Origin: Spirodela intermedia
Taxonomy: Eukaryota > Streptophyta > Magnoliopsida > Alismatales > Araceae
Direction: 5' to 3'
Assembly: GCA_902729315.2 (NCBI GenBank)
Contig: LR746271.1
Span: forward strand, 4,608,001 to 4,672,000
Length of the DNA stretch: 64,000 nt
The notes below the pieces were generated by a model, which saw only the letters and a list, made by a program, of their open reading frames with translations, ran no database searches and was not told where the DNA came from. Made by a program: the position numbers and the translations under genes. Of this stretch, positions 47,641-60,715 are shown piece after piece (the stretch's first letter is position 1; each line of letters starts with the position of its first letter).

Positions 47641-50600
47641 ACAATATTTTTATTTTTATTTCTTGTTCTTCATTTATGTCAAAAGTAAGACTATAAAAAT
47701 CGTATAAAATCACATAATTACCCAAAAATTCACGTTAATCAATTGAAAACCAAAAATCATTCTTTAACACAAATATAAGTCTATTTATCATGAGTTAAGG
47801 CTAAAACTATATTATTTACTAATTATTAACTCATGATAATGAAGACTTATCAGTTTCTATTCAACCAAATCCATGAAAGCAGTCTTAATGTCGATTTCAC
47901 AAATGGTTTCAAGGGAGCTTGCTTGCTGACACACTCTACCAAGTATATTATCAGGTTCTAAATAAACCCCTTTCATTTCATTTAAAACCACACCTGAAAT
48001 TTGAAGTAATAAACTTTATAAAATGTAAATATAGAGTAGAATCATCACTCGGGTATTGAGCATGTTCATTCACAGGACAACCTTCAATATGATAGAAGGG
48101 GGGACTATACTGTGCAGTAACAATTATATGCTACCTTTAAAGGATATCTCCTCAGAGGGATCATTAAGCTCATAATGCCATCCCTCTTGTTGAAATGTTT
48201 GAAAGTCCTCCACACATTTAGGAAAGAAGACAGCATCAAGGTACACATCAACTAAATTGTAGAAATTCTGGAGAAAATTTTTGAATCTAAGTGAAAGTAC
48301 AGAAAAAGTCGAACCACACAACTGTAACAGAATTAGAGAAAAATATTGATAAGCACAATACCAGCATCCATATTCACCTTCAAATTTGTAGAAGCAACTA
48401 GAAAGCAAGTTCTGTCAGGATAGGTGAATGCATTCAAAAAAGTATGCAAGCTGCTTTTCAATAACTCAACAAAAGGCTCTTTCAAAGGGTACTTCTTTGA
48501 ACCACACAATACACTATGTTCCAGAATGTGAGGTATCCCAGTAGAGTCCTTCCTAGATTAAGCATGATATACAAAGTTAATGCTGCATCCTACTAATCTG
48601 ATTCGTGTAGGGAATCAAGATACTTTCAACACACGATTACAGTAGCAATGGAAAAGTTAACATGTTACATATCTGGTCACAAACAAAAGTTCACAAGTCT
48701 AACTTTCAGATATTAGAAGTTCATTACACATCAAGAGAATGAGAAAACATATATACCTGGTAATGCAGTAATCGAAATGTCAATACTACACATCAAAAAT
48801 AAGTGCAGACAAATAGCCTCATCATTGGTCATCAATGAAGAAATGCTCTTTTTCCATGAAAATACCTTTTCTGTGAAATTTCTTGCGAGAAAGATGTAAT
48901 TTTTTTAATTTTCAGGATGCTCACAAAACAGCCTAGTACAACATCTATGTAGTCTATAACACGAAATGCTCTGCTAAGCTAGTCATCCAATAGTCCCAAG
49001 ATCCTAGAGGTTTTCCTTTCCACTCAACGAAGGGCCATCTCCAACTCTCTCCGTATTTTTCAATGGAAATAGAGAACTCTTTCTACTGAACAAGGCTGTC
49101 CTCTGAGTATCTGACAGCTCCAAACATTCACAATAGTCCAAAGGCCTGCATTCTTCAGGTGGCATTCTCTTCAAAAAGGGCTAGACTTTTTGGATCAATA
49201 CTTTTTGGAGTGGCTTCTGTAGAGCTCATGAGAACATGTACTTAGATGACTAATGATCCAAAGGCTTCTATTAAGCATAGATAACAAGTTCTAGTCCTAT
49301 CCCTAGAAAAAACTCACCCATCACTACCTATTGCCCAGTGCTTACATTTACAGTGACTGTAAGTGATGGAGCATAAGAAGGCCTCCTCTTTCCCATTTCG
49401 ACCTCCACAAATGTATGTCACTGAAAATAATCTTTCTTCCACATTGAACGAGAACAGCTGGATTGGTAGAGAGGTAGACTTCCAACCCTCATTCTCAATT
49501 AGCCTCTCCATTTCAGGGGAAACACAAGTAATCTGTAATAGAAAAAAATAGATTTTAATGTAATAAAATTCATATCCATAAATTGATAGAGATGAGTGCT
49601 AACTAGAAACCCAAGTATTACAATAGAACGGTTCTATCTCAAGTTAATGATTTCATATTTATCAAGATAATTTATTTACAGTACTCTTTTCAATTTTTTA
49701 GTCTTTGTGCTGAATGTTATTTCTCTCTATATAGTTGGCAGAAACAACTTACCTTTCGTAGTGTTCCCTCCACTTATACTCACTTTTGATTCTAACAAAA
49801 ATAATTAGAGCATTCTTGTTAGCCAGAGCTAATATTAAAAAAAACTCCATGTTAATAACCATTCAATAACCCTCAGATTCAAGGTTAGGCAAAAGTAAAG
49901 AACAATGTAGTATCAGTAATCAATGGTTCTATCATGTATGTATTTTTTAATGTTTTCATTGTTTGATGAATCTTCACTAATCTAACTTTTTTATGGTCCT
50001 AGATGTCAAATTAAATATGAGAATGAACATCAATCTCTGATATCAAACAAGGTGTAACTATCAACATCAACATCATGTCCTCCACAGACCTAACTGAAGA
50101 TACATCACAGAAGGCAAGATCATGACTGCTGCTGATTGTCTCACAGTTTATTTTCAAGTGCAGGGCACTTTAGAGATTAATTTTGATAACTCTATCAAGA
50201 ACATCTACTAAATGCCGTAGGAGAACAAAGAACATAAGGACACAGATAATGTATATTCATCTGAAATGATGATGCACTTCCGCTCAATCAAAATAGGAAT
50301 CCATGTACTTTGTAGGCACATTGATCATAGAAAAAAAATGAGGTAGAACCTAAACTTAGACCATAGCAGACATTAATGTACATGACAAAATATTACATAA
50401 AAGAGGGGAAGGGGAGAAGAAAAAAAGAAAATCAGCAATCTAATCCTTACGGCGGAGTCTGGAAAACAATGCCAAAAACCTTGTTTTCATTGTCATTTGT
50501 TAATGACATAATTTCAGCACCTATTTTCAAGTGTTCATATAGAACTGCAGTTGACTTGCATTCATCTATGACTTCCTCTGATATCTTTTTAAACCCAAAC

Positions 50601-51948
50601 TTCTGAGCAATACTATTGCTTTCAGCTGCACCTGCTAAGGAAAAGAAAATAAAGGTAGGTGTTAATGAAAGGAGCACTATGGTATCCAAAAATAAAACCT
50701 CAATTTTCACAAATAAAAGAAAAAAAAATCTTTCAAATAAAAGAAGCAGTGCACCATTTTCTCAAACCATAAAGAACACCACAGACATGTTCACCTCAGA
50801 CCATCCACTCGCTGTTGATTTCAGACAATATAAAACTGTGCAAACACACTACCATGCCAAACACCCTTATATAGCACATCAACCAAGGGATCAAGTGGAA
50901 CTTATAATACAAAAATCTAAGGGTTTCACAAGAATTTTTTCAACTTTCATCTGGCATCACATTATCATGGAGCCAGAATCATGAATGCTATCTGCTCTGA
51001 TCATGTACGTTGCAATGGTCTAGATAAACACCAATACCCATACGTGGGAATGACTTCATCTGATCAGATTGAAGCCTCTAGCCTTGATGATTACAAGCTT
51101 GGTAGTAGAGAACTCTATTGATGTAACCTCAAGCATAACAATCAGGGACCTAAAATATAAGAACCTCGTAGCATGGTTCTTACAGTCTATCAGTGCTAGT
51201 GTGAGAAATGTGTAACTTCATCCAATGGTGCCTCTTGGAGTAGGCCAGTTGAGGCTAAGATGACGAACTTCAGACTGTGCGGATAAAGGGTAGACGAAGA
51301 GGAGAAGAATGGAGAGAAGAAAATACCAGGAACCGCCGTCCCACCGCTTGCCGTTGACCTGCTGCCATCGTCCGCTCGATCCATGAGACCGGCAGGGCAG
51401 GAGCTGTGCTATGCGGAGTCGCTTCTATGGAGATAATCACTACTTACAGTGACCGTCGCTGTCAAAACTATATTAGCTTCTAGCACCCGCTCTGATTCAC
51501 CGGCAAATGTTGGCTTCCTCCCCTTGCTTGCCGGAATGGACTCCCCAAATGATTGCCTCCTACTGTTTGGCTCCAGCGCACCGCCAGACAGCACTGACCA
51601 CAGCGTCCGGCAGAGCTGGGCCGACCCTCAAAGTCAGCAAACGATTTGTTCATATCTCTGGCCGCGTGCCGTGAGGTGGCTGACTCTGTCGCCGATTGCA
51701 GTAGTCGTCGGTAAAACAGCACGTTGCATTGACCAAGACAAGTTACTACTCCTTCAAAATACTTGTGAAGGATACTGGGAAAAGGCTACGAAATCCAAGA
51801 AGGTATTGTCGATAAAGTCAAAGAGAGAACTTTTCTCCACAGCTTCATGAACACCTTTCCATCTCCATCTCCATCCCCACCTCCAACACCGGTGACCCAC
51901 AGCATGGCTTTCTCCGAGAAGTAGAGAAGAAAGGAAAGAAGAAAATAC

Positions 51949-52018
51949 CAGGAACCGCCGCCGCAGCCGCCGTCCCACCTCTCGTCGTCGACCCGCCGCC
52001 ATCATCCACTCGATCTAT
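51949..52018 (-). pseudogene. PREP: Second copy of PreP exon 1
   Basis: It repeats the exon-1 sequence of 51326-51384 (..DRVDDGGGSTTRGGTA..AVP, then a GTATTTTC donor) about 620 bp further upstream. The initiating ATG of the other copies reads ATA here. It indicates a local duplication of the PreP 5' end. Confidence 0.65.
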
Positions 52019-52149
52019 GCGACCAACAAGGCAAGAGCTGTGCTCTGAGGGAACGCTCCCGCGTTGGTTCTTCGTCTGATATTGACTTTCCTCCCCACGC
52101 TCGCCGGAATACACTGATCGTCCTGCATGGCAGTGCTGACTATCAAACT

Positions 52150-53350
52150 CAGCGTAACCTCAGCTTGCATCCAGTGAGTAATTCAACGGTCACGTGGTTT
52201 AAGTAGGAAAGTTGATAATCTGCCACGTCATTAATAATTATTTAACTGCTGAATAATATGCTTTTTTCAAGAAGGTCAACGTCATATGTCATTTAAGATG
52301 AGATTGGGCAGAAAAAAAAATCTCAAAACCTTTAAGAACACGTCTCAATGCGAGTTTGACTTTTATGAAGCGGTGCCATACTAAGTAACATTAGATAAAA
52401 ATTATTGCCAGCCCAATATTTTAGAAATGATTTTTTCTAAATATAAAAAAAAGGTGGAGGACAACATGCACAAAGTCCTTTAAATATTTAAAAATAAATA
52501 TAAATAGTGTCAAATGAGAGAAGATAAGTCATGAAAGAAGAAAAGGAAAACGTTGAATAGATGAGGCATAATATAATACATCATCTTTCAATCTACAACT
52601 AAAGATATAGAGAACATTTGAATCTATAATTATCACAATAATGCCTCTCAATCTACAAGGATCACAACGACTCCTTTGAATCTACCAAGCTGCGTAATTT
52701 GCCAAAGCCAAGTTAACACTCAAAGTCAATGCTTGATTGTATTCATTTATTCAGCTGTGCCCCCCAAAGGGTGTTGATTCATTGCCAATTGATGTAGTAC
52801 TTGGTCCAATCCACACAACTAAGTCATTAAAAGGTGATGCCATCAGGTAGGAAAGTCAATAAAAGGCGATGTTAGTAACAATTTACTACTCTAATTAATG
52901 GCATTTGCACAGTATAATGGCATTAACTCTAATTAATCCAAAGTGGGGTATTAATTGATAAGCCAATGATATGCTATTTTCAAGAAAATCAAAGTCATAA
53001 AGCATGGAAGATGAGAACGGGGAGAACCTTTTTCCCCTAAATATTTTTAAAAACTCCTCATTTCAAGTATAACTTGTTTGAATAAGTGTGCTATTAAGCA
53101 ATATTAGATAAAAATGACGCTACAATAAAGTTCTGAATGTTGAAAACCTAATAATTTAGAGTCTTTTTTCTATTATTAAAATTAATTTGAAGAAATAAAT
53201 ATATAAAGTTTTTTTTTATGTTTAAATATTAATTTAAATATTTGTGATAAATGGCATACATTATGTCATCAAGAAGAAAAATGAAACTTTGAATCTATGA
53301 GACATAATATAATAATATATCTTTGACCGTAAAATTAAAGATTAGGCAAC
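52150..53350. repeat. Diverged ~650-750-bp tandem repeat, no gene
   Basis: Shared landmarks occur twice in order: GTAGGAAAGT (52204, 52849), ATATGCT..TTTTCAAGAA (52257, 52971), ACATTAGATAAAAAT or ATATTAGATAAAAAT (52388, 53100), GAGGCATAATATAATA or GAGACATAATATAATA (52562, 53299). Spacing varies, so the units have many indels. AT-rich and non-coding. Confidence 0.5.
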
Positions 53351-53819
53351 CTTTGAATTGCGATTCAAACTATGTATTTCCTTTTGCTAAGTTCTTCATC
53401 GACACAAGAGCCCAGATATCCAATTATCGTTTCATTGAGAAGTATCATCCATCAACTTTGGACCCTCTATTCAAATATTTTATAAGTACAATCATCTTTG
53501 CATTCTCCCTATGCATGAAAATCTTCAATTGTCTTCTCCTAGAGCATTGATTGTGGAGGCACAATCTTTGAGGGTCCAAAAGATTGAACTTTTTCTCTCA
53601 TATCTTTTTCAAATCGGATCTGAAATCTAAAAACATTAAAACTCTTTAAATTGCACCATAAATCTAAACGAAATGGATCTATTTAAAATAAGGTATGAAT
53701 CTTAAATTGGCTGTTGTCTGTCTGCTTTGCTGTAGATCCCATTTCTTGGCCTAATAGCCTGTGAAATCATACAAACTAGCATCTCGCATGAACGCCAAGT
53801 GCTAATATATCATTTATCT

Positions 53820-54545
53820 CTTTGACGGGTGATTGTGAGAATGAAAACAAGAACGAGAACGAGAAATAGGTGGGGAAGATGGATGACTCACTTCATCTAT
53901 GCCATTGATCTTGATAATCCCAAGAAAAAGAAGAGCACCATGAGCCACACAGCTGCCTGATCTCAAGGATAGAAGAAGATGAACAAGAAGAACGAGGATG
54001 AGAAGAGGAGCTAGGCGAATCATCCATTCGCATCGCTCTCATCTGATCAAACCTGAGAAGAAGAAGAAGAAGAAGAAGAAGAAGAAGATGATGATGAGCT
54101 CTATCACGTCGACGCACAGCATCTTTTCCGGCCTACTTGGTCCTACAAAGATGAACAAGAGGAGAGGTAGAACGGAACAAGAGGACTGACGAGAAGAAGA
54201 ATGATCGAAAGAAAAACGAGGAGAAGAAGAACGATGAAAAGAAGAATGATGGAAAGTAGAATGATGGAAAGGATAACGACGGGAAGAAAAATAATGGAAA
54301 GGAAAACGACAGCAAGAAGAACAACAAAAGGAAGAACGATGAGCAGAAGAACCACGATCTTCCCTGCGCAGAAAGAGAGGAAAGGAAGAGGAAGAAAAGA
54401 GAAGAACCGATAAGATCATCAACGCCAATCACCTCTGATCACAAGGGAAGGAGCAGAAAAGAAAGAGAGGAAGAAGAATGTTAAGAGAAGAAGAAGAAGA
54501 AGAAGAAGAAGAACGTGAAGAGAAGAACAAAGCTAGAAGAAAAAA
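53820..54545 (+). repeat. Purine-rich tract with (GAA)n arrays
   Basis: The plus strand is dominated by G and A for about 700 bp, with uninterrupted GAA runs at 54055-54088 and 54486-54513 and a degenerate GGAAAG(A/G)AAAACGAC-like unit between. Several frames are open on both strands, a composition effect. The strand asymmetry could favour triplex structures. Confidence 0.75.
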
Positions 54546-56663
54546 ATAAACCATTCATGCCGAAATGATGGTGATCAAGGATGCCTACAAAACAAATATT
54601 CATAAATTGGATAACTTCGCTCCACTTTTCCTATTTAATTTTTTAAGTATTTAGGTTTCCTTAGAACCTGAAAAGCTTATCTGTTATTTCCACCTAGAAC
54701 TGTGAAATCTTCAAGAGAGATGTAGAAAAGCGTTTGTCCTTTTGCCTCCTCTATTCGTGAATGTAGAACATGATTATAAGGTGGGATCCTTAGTTGCCTA
54801 GAGTTGCTAACTCCAGTGGGATGGTGGCTAAAGTTTCAATTGAGTGTGTAAAACATTAATGAATTAGTGGAACCAAAAGGCAGTTCATGGAGAGTGGATG
54901 CAAGTCAAGAGGACCAAACCACTATAAAAATTTGATGTGATCTTTAGTGACAATTATCGTGCAGAATAATATTGTCTATAAATTCAAGATTTGATGACAA
55001 ATATGACATAATCAATTCATCCCCCTACTTTTGATAACAAGCTACCATTTAAATGCCAACAAAACATGATTCAATGTTGTGGTTCATTGTGTTTGATTAC
55101 ATTTAATACTTGGTATGACATAGAGATTCATCAGTCCACATGAGAGTAGTTGAGGTCTAATTTGAATTGCCTTTTGGAGAAACACTTTGGTTGACGATAG
55201 TTGTAAAATTTTCCATAAGGCTTCTTGAATCATTTATGTTCAACTAATGTACTAGTGAGAATTGCTTGAACTTAAAGTTTGATCCTTTAAGAGTGGAGTA
55301 CCTCAAGTGAGCCAAACATTGATAAACTATTTCAAACCAACATTTGATAACCTATTTACAAGATTTATAAATGAATAATGAGGTATTGAAACAATATATT
55401 GGGAGTTTTATTGGTATTCACTTTGATAACATACACTTGAAAGTGTTGAGATATGACTTTGGTGTTGACAAATATATTGAAATTATGTTCAAAATGAACA
55501 ATTGTATAAATAATACTGAGTTCCAAATTGAAATCTAAATCCTTTGATCTAGTTTGTTGTTATAGAAACATATTTTTCAGATCTATATTGAAGAAATCAT
55601 ATGTCACAAAGCATCATTAGAGATATCAACATTAAGATGACATGTGGTGCTGCCAATCAGCACATTTGATGTGTGGCATAGGTGGAATAAAGGGATAAGT
55701 GATATATTTGAATTTCTCAAGCAGTGTGTGACAAAATCAGATTTCTCAAGGGACATGTGACAACTATTTTAAGAAAACTCTAGTATGGAATAGTCCATAG
55801 TAATATAATGCGTGGCACCATTGATCAGTAAATATGACCCATGGTTTAGTCAAACCATTTAGTTGCAATCTCACTTTGGAAAAATCCAACAATGACAATG
55901 AATCTCTAATTGAGATAGTCAAATCCAACATAAAGTAGAAGAATCAATGATAGGACAATTGACATGTATTTCGCTAGGACAACATATTCTGACACATTAG
56001 AAGCCTAAGGACACCTTAGATGACCACAAACTAATAGTCAAACTATCAAGCTAGAATTATCTGACCATGCAACTTGTGAGTCAACCTATAGCTTGACTAG
56101 AATATCTCTAACCTAGTAGATCTTGCTCATTTAAAATCCGATTGTCAACTTTTTGAGGTATATAAAATGTCTCTTTGATGAGTTTAAATGACTACAAAAC
56201 TTCTTGTCCCATCATGTGAAATCTTTTGCGAATTTAGACCTTCCTCCTCCACTTCACACTTGTTCGTCCAAAAGGTATCTTTCTTTAAAGCATGCAGAGA
56301 GAGATTGTCTAATTCTCGTTCTATATGTGAAAGCACTTGAGGGAATGATGGTAACATGGGTATAAAGATATCTGATGCCTTTGTGTCTAGCATGGGGAAT
56401 AGATGTTAAATGTTTGTCATGTAAGAAAGGTCTAGTGATCTTGTGAATTTCAGCTATATTATGAGAGAAAGAATAATAGAACAAAGGTTCATACCATTGA
56501 AGAGTGAACATGGGCTGAGGAAAGACTAAACCACTATAAAGCATATCTACCATCATGGAAGAAACTATGCAAACCCACATAGATAATATGTTGACCCACT
56601 AGTCTAATATGTTGACCACAATAACTCAGATTTAGCAAAAGACCCTTAAACCTTAAATATCCT
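54546..56663. other. No gene recognised
   Basis: AT-rich intergenic DNA. Minus-strand open frames near 56184-56580 show no known domain. Confidence 0.5.
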
Positions 56664-57798
56664 TAGAATATATATTTGTGAACTTAGTAGCCTATTAGGG
56701 ACCCAAGAGAAAGATGTGATAATATTTTATACTATAGTGCTATTTTAGGAATAGTTAAAGTCTAGTTAACTTAGGATTACTCAGTGTGAATGGGATGATA
56801 AGAATAAATAGATGGTTCAATCCATCCAAGAATGATTGCTAGAAAAGAAACCCAATTTGAAGAATAGTTTACAAAGATTGTCTCCTTTTCATTTTAAAAT
56901 TTATCTCTAAACTTTGATCAATAATTCCACAAAAATGGCAAAACGTTCTTTGGTAAAGGAAGCTACTATGAGTTTTACTAAATGATAAATTACTCTCTTC
57001 CCATATAAACACATCAAATATTTCAAAAACTATTTTATTTGAAATGTGATGTAATAATTAGAGTGCAAGTCATTATTCCAATGCAGCCATCATATGACTT
57101 TTATAGTAAAAATAAAACTACCAATTAGTTCAAATTTTATGGTTTCAAAGAAACCTTTACAGATGTGGAAAACTATCTTATTAAATTTAATTTATATTAT
57201 TTATGCTCACCAACAACTAACCATTACTAATATTCAAATAAATATTCATTTAATTCATTATAAATGGGTTACATTTATTAGAAAATCTTTTTATAAGAGA
57301 GGACTCAAATGCAATGTAAATCAACTTAGTAGAATGATACAATGGTTTGTGACCTTTGAAGCACCACTGACTCCCCTCTCCCCCCCCCAAATAAATATTT
57401 TATCCTTGAAAGCTCGATACAAAAGTGATGAAATTTTGGCTAAATTTGGGAAGCCTATATGATGGGTTTATTAACTAGATGATTTCATGTACATAAACTA
57501 TGCTTTTTTTGTTGAAATTATTTATGCATTAATAGAAATATGGTGATATTGAAAAATTGTCTAAGAATTATATGGAGCACTAGAAGGACATTTAGGGTAT
57601 GATACCATAACAACTAGTAGAAGAATACTATTTTTCACTTCAATTAGAGAAGGAAGTAGAAGATCATGTACGAAGATGTAAATAGATCAAGTTAATAAAA
57701 TGCAATGTCTAAACATTACTCTAGATAACAGTACCAATTCCAATTAGGCCTTGGGTTGACATTTAATTTCATATTGAGATTGCAACTTACATAGCATA
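56664..57798. repeat. Segmental duplicate (empty site) of 21054-24116
   Basis: Nearly identical to the flanks of LTR copy B and uninterrupted across the single CTCAC at 57206-57210. It includes a shorter poly-C run at about 57381. It documents the pre-insertion state. Confidence 0.92.
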
Positions 57799-59640
57799 AT
57801 GCAGACTTTGTTGTCACTATTGTGGTTTTCTTCCTAAGATGACTCATTGTCTTGTGAGATAAAAAATGATGCATTGAAAGTAACTAATTGATTTTTTAGG
57901 AAGTTCATTCATTTGCATGGAGTCGCAAAGTCTATTTTCATTGATTGAGATGTAATCTTTAGAAGAAATTTAATACGTTACTTGAAATTTAGTAGCACAT
58001 CGCCCCCAATGAGATGGCCAAACAAAAGGTGTAAATTGTATTAACTCAAGCAAAATTCACATCCAAATGTGTCGTAATTTACTCAGAAAATTAACCTTAA
58101 TTCTTAAGTGGTTACATCTTTCTTCCAAACTTATTTTAGATTTGGTCAATCCGCCAAAACATCAATAGACAACTATTGTAGATGACAATATGAGAAATCA
58201 TATTAAAGTAATTTATGAAATAGTGAAGTTCACATTTTTCATATGATAACAATGATTAAAATGGAGTATAAGGTAACCAAAAACAATTTTATTTTTATGC
58301 AGGTAGTTTATTCACTTTTAATAAGAAAGTATAGATGATGTAGGTGGTAATTTCTTTTAGTAGGTGGAGAACAAACTTTTGCAGACATAAAAGTTATGGT
58401 GAAAATTTTAAGCTCAAGAAATTTATGTAAGATTCATTACACTGGTTATGTCCCTGTTAACAACTATAAATGAACAGATTTAAAACTTAAATTCTGTTTC
58501 TTATGACTACTACTATGTAGAGCCATGTAATAATGCACAAGACCACTTTTTAGTACAACAGATTCATGTAGAAAACCACTTAAAGAAATAAGAAAGACAC
58601 AAAATTTGTAACTAAGACAATTCAAAAACCTAAAAGCTTAGAGTACAAAGGATTTAAGACCTATAAAAAGGTTGAAAATCCAAATTTAGTTAACAAGCCT
58701 AAATTGCATAGACGACATGTGTAACTTCCTTTCAACATTTTTGGTTCCATTGTTAGTTGATCTGAATTTTAGGAGAAGTGTAACTAATTTTGACTTGTCT
58801 TAAAGATCTATAAACAACAAGATCAGCAAAGTTAGTTGTAATATCATTTTTACTCTCCTTATAGTTTTTTTCTCTACTTTCAGATTCTAATATCCCCTTT
58901 AGGTTAAAGCAGGGGTTCATGTGATCCTTTTATATTCAAGGGTCATCTAAATCTTTAGTTGTAGACTCAAATATCTTGAATTCTAGAATTTCTCCTAGAT
59001 TCAAAGTTTAAGTTTTCTTCTTTCATGACTTTGAACTTCCTGAAAATAGCCTATTGTTGGGTTGTCAGATAATACCCTACTTTGAATTTAGTAAACTTAT
59101 GTGAAGATCCTAAACAAATATTTTGAAGAGTTGTGAATCATTCTTGACATGGCATTTTATCGACTTTCTTATCTAATGATGTGACCTTTTAATGATTGGC
59201 TGGGTATATCAACCTAAGTACTTTTGCAATCGGTGACGACTAGTCAGCTACCTTGTCAGCCACAGTCAAGAGGTGTGGCGACTTTTAGCATCAACTCTGC
59301 CCTACCAGACATGATGGCACTATAGATTCAAATAATTTATGTGGATTGAAGGGAGTCATTGTGAGGATTGTAGCTTCAAGAGTTGTCCAATTTTTTTCTT
59401 GTAGACATAAAGATATAATTTTATAATTTATCATAGATTCAAAGCTTGATTTTCCTTTTTAGTGAATTATGTGTGTCAGTTTGCACAATATTTTTATATA
59501 AATTTGTAAATATTAAAATGACTTTATATATCTTTTGTCTTCATCATTCATTTTCATTTTATCAAAAATCGACTCTAAATAATTGGACTTACAACTCACA
59601 AAACCTTATTAGTTAGATCATATCTTAGATCATGGGCCGA
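57799..59640. other. No gene recognised
   Basis: AT-rich sequence without long frames, LTR similarity or RNA genes that I can identify. Confidence 0.5.
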
Positions 59641-59649
59641 CTTTGAGAG

Positions 59650-59791
59650 CCAATGCTCCCATGCAGGATGATGAGGTCAGCGCGAGCCGACGTTGTGCTG
59701 GAGCGAAACAGTGGGCGGCGAACAGCCAATATCAGCCGGAGAACCAGAGCGGGGACTAGACGTTCGTATGGTTTCCACAACGAAGGTCGTG
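59650..59791 (+). promoter_or_regulatory. PreP 5' flank, separated from its gene by an LTR
   Basis: This GC-richer stretch matches, in inverted orientation, sequence just upstream of the minus-strand PreP exon 1 (about 51460-51600; shared pieces include GAAACAGTGGGCGGC-like and CAGAGCGGG). The homology continues at 62066, on the other side of LTR copy C. It is therefore the interrupted 5' flank or promoter of the plus-strand PreP copy. Confidence 0.6.
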
Positions 59792-60297
59792 TGATAAGTC
59801 TTCATTATCATGAGTTAATAATTAGTAAATAATATAGTTTTAGCCTTAACTCATGATAAATAGACTTATATTTGTGTTAAAGCATGAAAAGTGGTTTTCA
59901 GTTGATTAACGTGAATTTTTGGGTAATTATGTGATTTTATACGATTTTTACAGTCTTAGTTTTGAGATAAAACGAAGAACAAGAAATAAAAATAAAAATA
60001 TTGCAAAATGGGGGGATCCGCCGGCCAGCCGAGCCCGCAAGCGGGTCGGAAGCGCAGTCGGGGAGTAGCCGCGAGCAGGGGCTCGAGCGGCTTGCTCGGA
60101 TCGATAGGGGCACGTGTGCGCCACTCCCCTTCCACGTCACCGGTGGTAAGCCGGCTGTGGGGCAAGGAGTGGTCGTACACGCGAGAGGACTTTGCCTAGA
60201 AAGCTAACTTTACTATATAATCGCCCGAATAATCCGCGCACAACCAATGTGGGACTAAATCCACCTTGTTCAGGGGCGGGCGACCGCCGCGGGTTCT
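59792..60297 (+). repeat. Tandem partial copy of the LTR 5' end
   Basis: Nearly identical to 60298-60805. The junction falls within the B-box-like motif (GGGTTC joined to TGATAAG). Since one TCGTG pair encloses both copies, the duplication arose within the element or was present at insertion. Confidence 0.85.
60213..60255 (-). promoter_or_regulatory. USE + TATA module in the partial LTR copy
   Basis: On the minus strand GTCCCACATTG, 24-bp spacer, TTATATAG; one USE change. Confidence 0.4.
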
Positions 60298-60715
60298 GAT
60301 AAGTCTTCATTATCATGAGTTAATAATTAGTAAATAATATAGTTTTAGCCTTAACTCATGATAAATAGACTTATATTTGTGTTAAAGCATGAAAAGTGGT
60401 TTTCAGTTGATTAACGTGAATTTTTGGGTAATTATGTGATTTTATACGATTTTTACAGTGTTAGTTTTGAGATAAATGAAGAACAAGAAATAAAAATAAA
60501 AATAATGCAAAATGGGGGGACCCGCCGGCCAGCCGGGCCCGCAAGCGGGTCGGAAGCGCAGTCGGGGAGTAGCCGCGAGCAGGGGCTCGAGCAGCTTGCT
60601 TGGATCGACAGGGACACGTGTGCGCCATTCCCCTTCCACGTCACCGGTGGTCAGCCGGCTGTGGGGCAAGGAGTGGTCGTACACGCGAGAGGACTTTGCC
60701 TAGAAACTAACTTTA

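Larger units (their letters stand above)
46219..47852 (-). mobile_element. Gypsy LTR, young copy D, with chimeric flanks
   Basis: A complete LTR (minus strand TGATAAGTC..GAGTCATGTCA), CpG-rich, with one 144-bp unit. The flanking pentamers (ATTAC at 46214-46218, GTTTC at 47853-47857) differ. One side is copia integrase, the other a PreP intron just after exon 5. Non-matching flanks and the missing exon 6 point to recombination between two LTR copies that deleted the DNA between them. Confidence 0.85.
32114..51384 (-). pseudogene. PREP: Presequence protease (PreP, M16C) pseudogene
   Basis: PreP is a zinc peptidase of mitochondria and plastids that degrades cleaved targeting peptides. Recognised exons, 5' to 3' on the minus strand: 51384-51326, 50625-50451, 48552-48378 (zinc motif HILEH), 48267-48135, 47993-47923, 42594-42509, 41814-41325, 41241-41077, 40998-~40778, 40538-40418, 40258-40070, 34600-34517, 34433-34336, 33815-33551, 33470-33308, 33202-33022, 32399-32328, 32255-32114 (ends KVKKVL and stop). 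Exon 6 (84 bp) is missing. Lesions: TAG at 41182-41184, 41167-41169, 33551-33553 and 33375-33377; a frameshift at the T8 run 41685-41692; loss of about 12 codons before ENNTGSFPRG in the exon 41814-41325. Introns hold two copia elements and a gypsy LTR. Family length is ~1080 aa. Exon recognition is strong; function is lost. Confidence 0.92.

Noticed and set aside
54039-54432. Ser/Phe-rich minus-strand frames
   Set aside because: Low-complexity translation of the GAA-rich tract.
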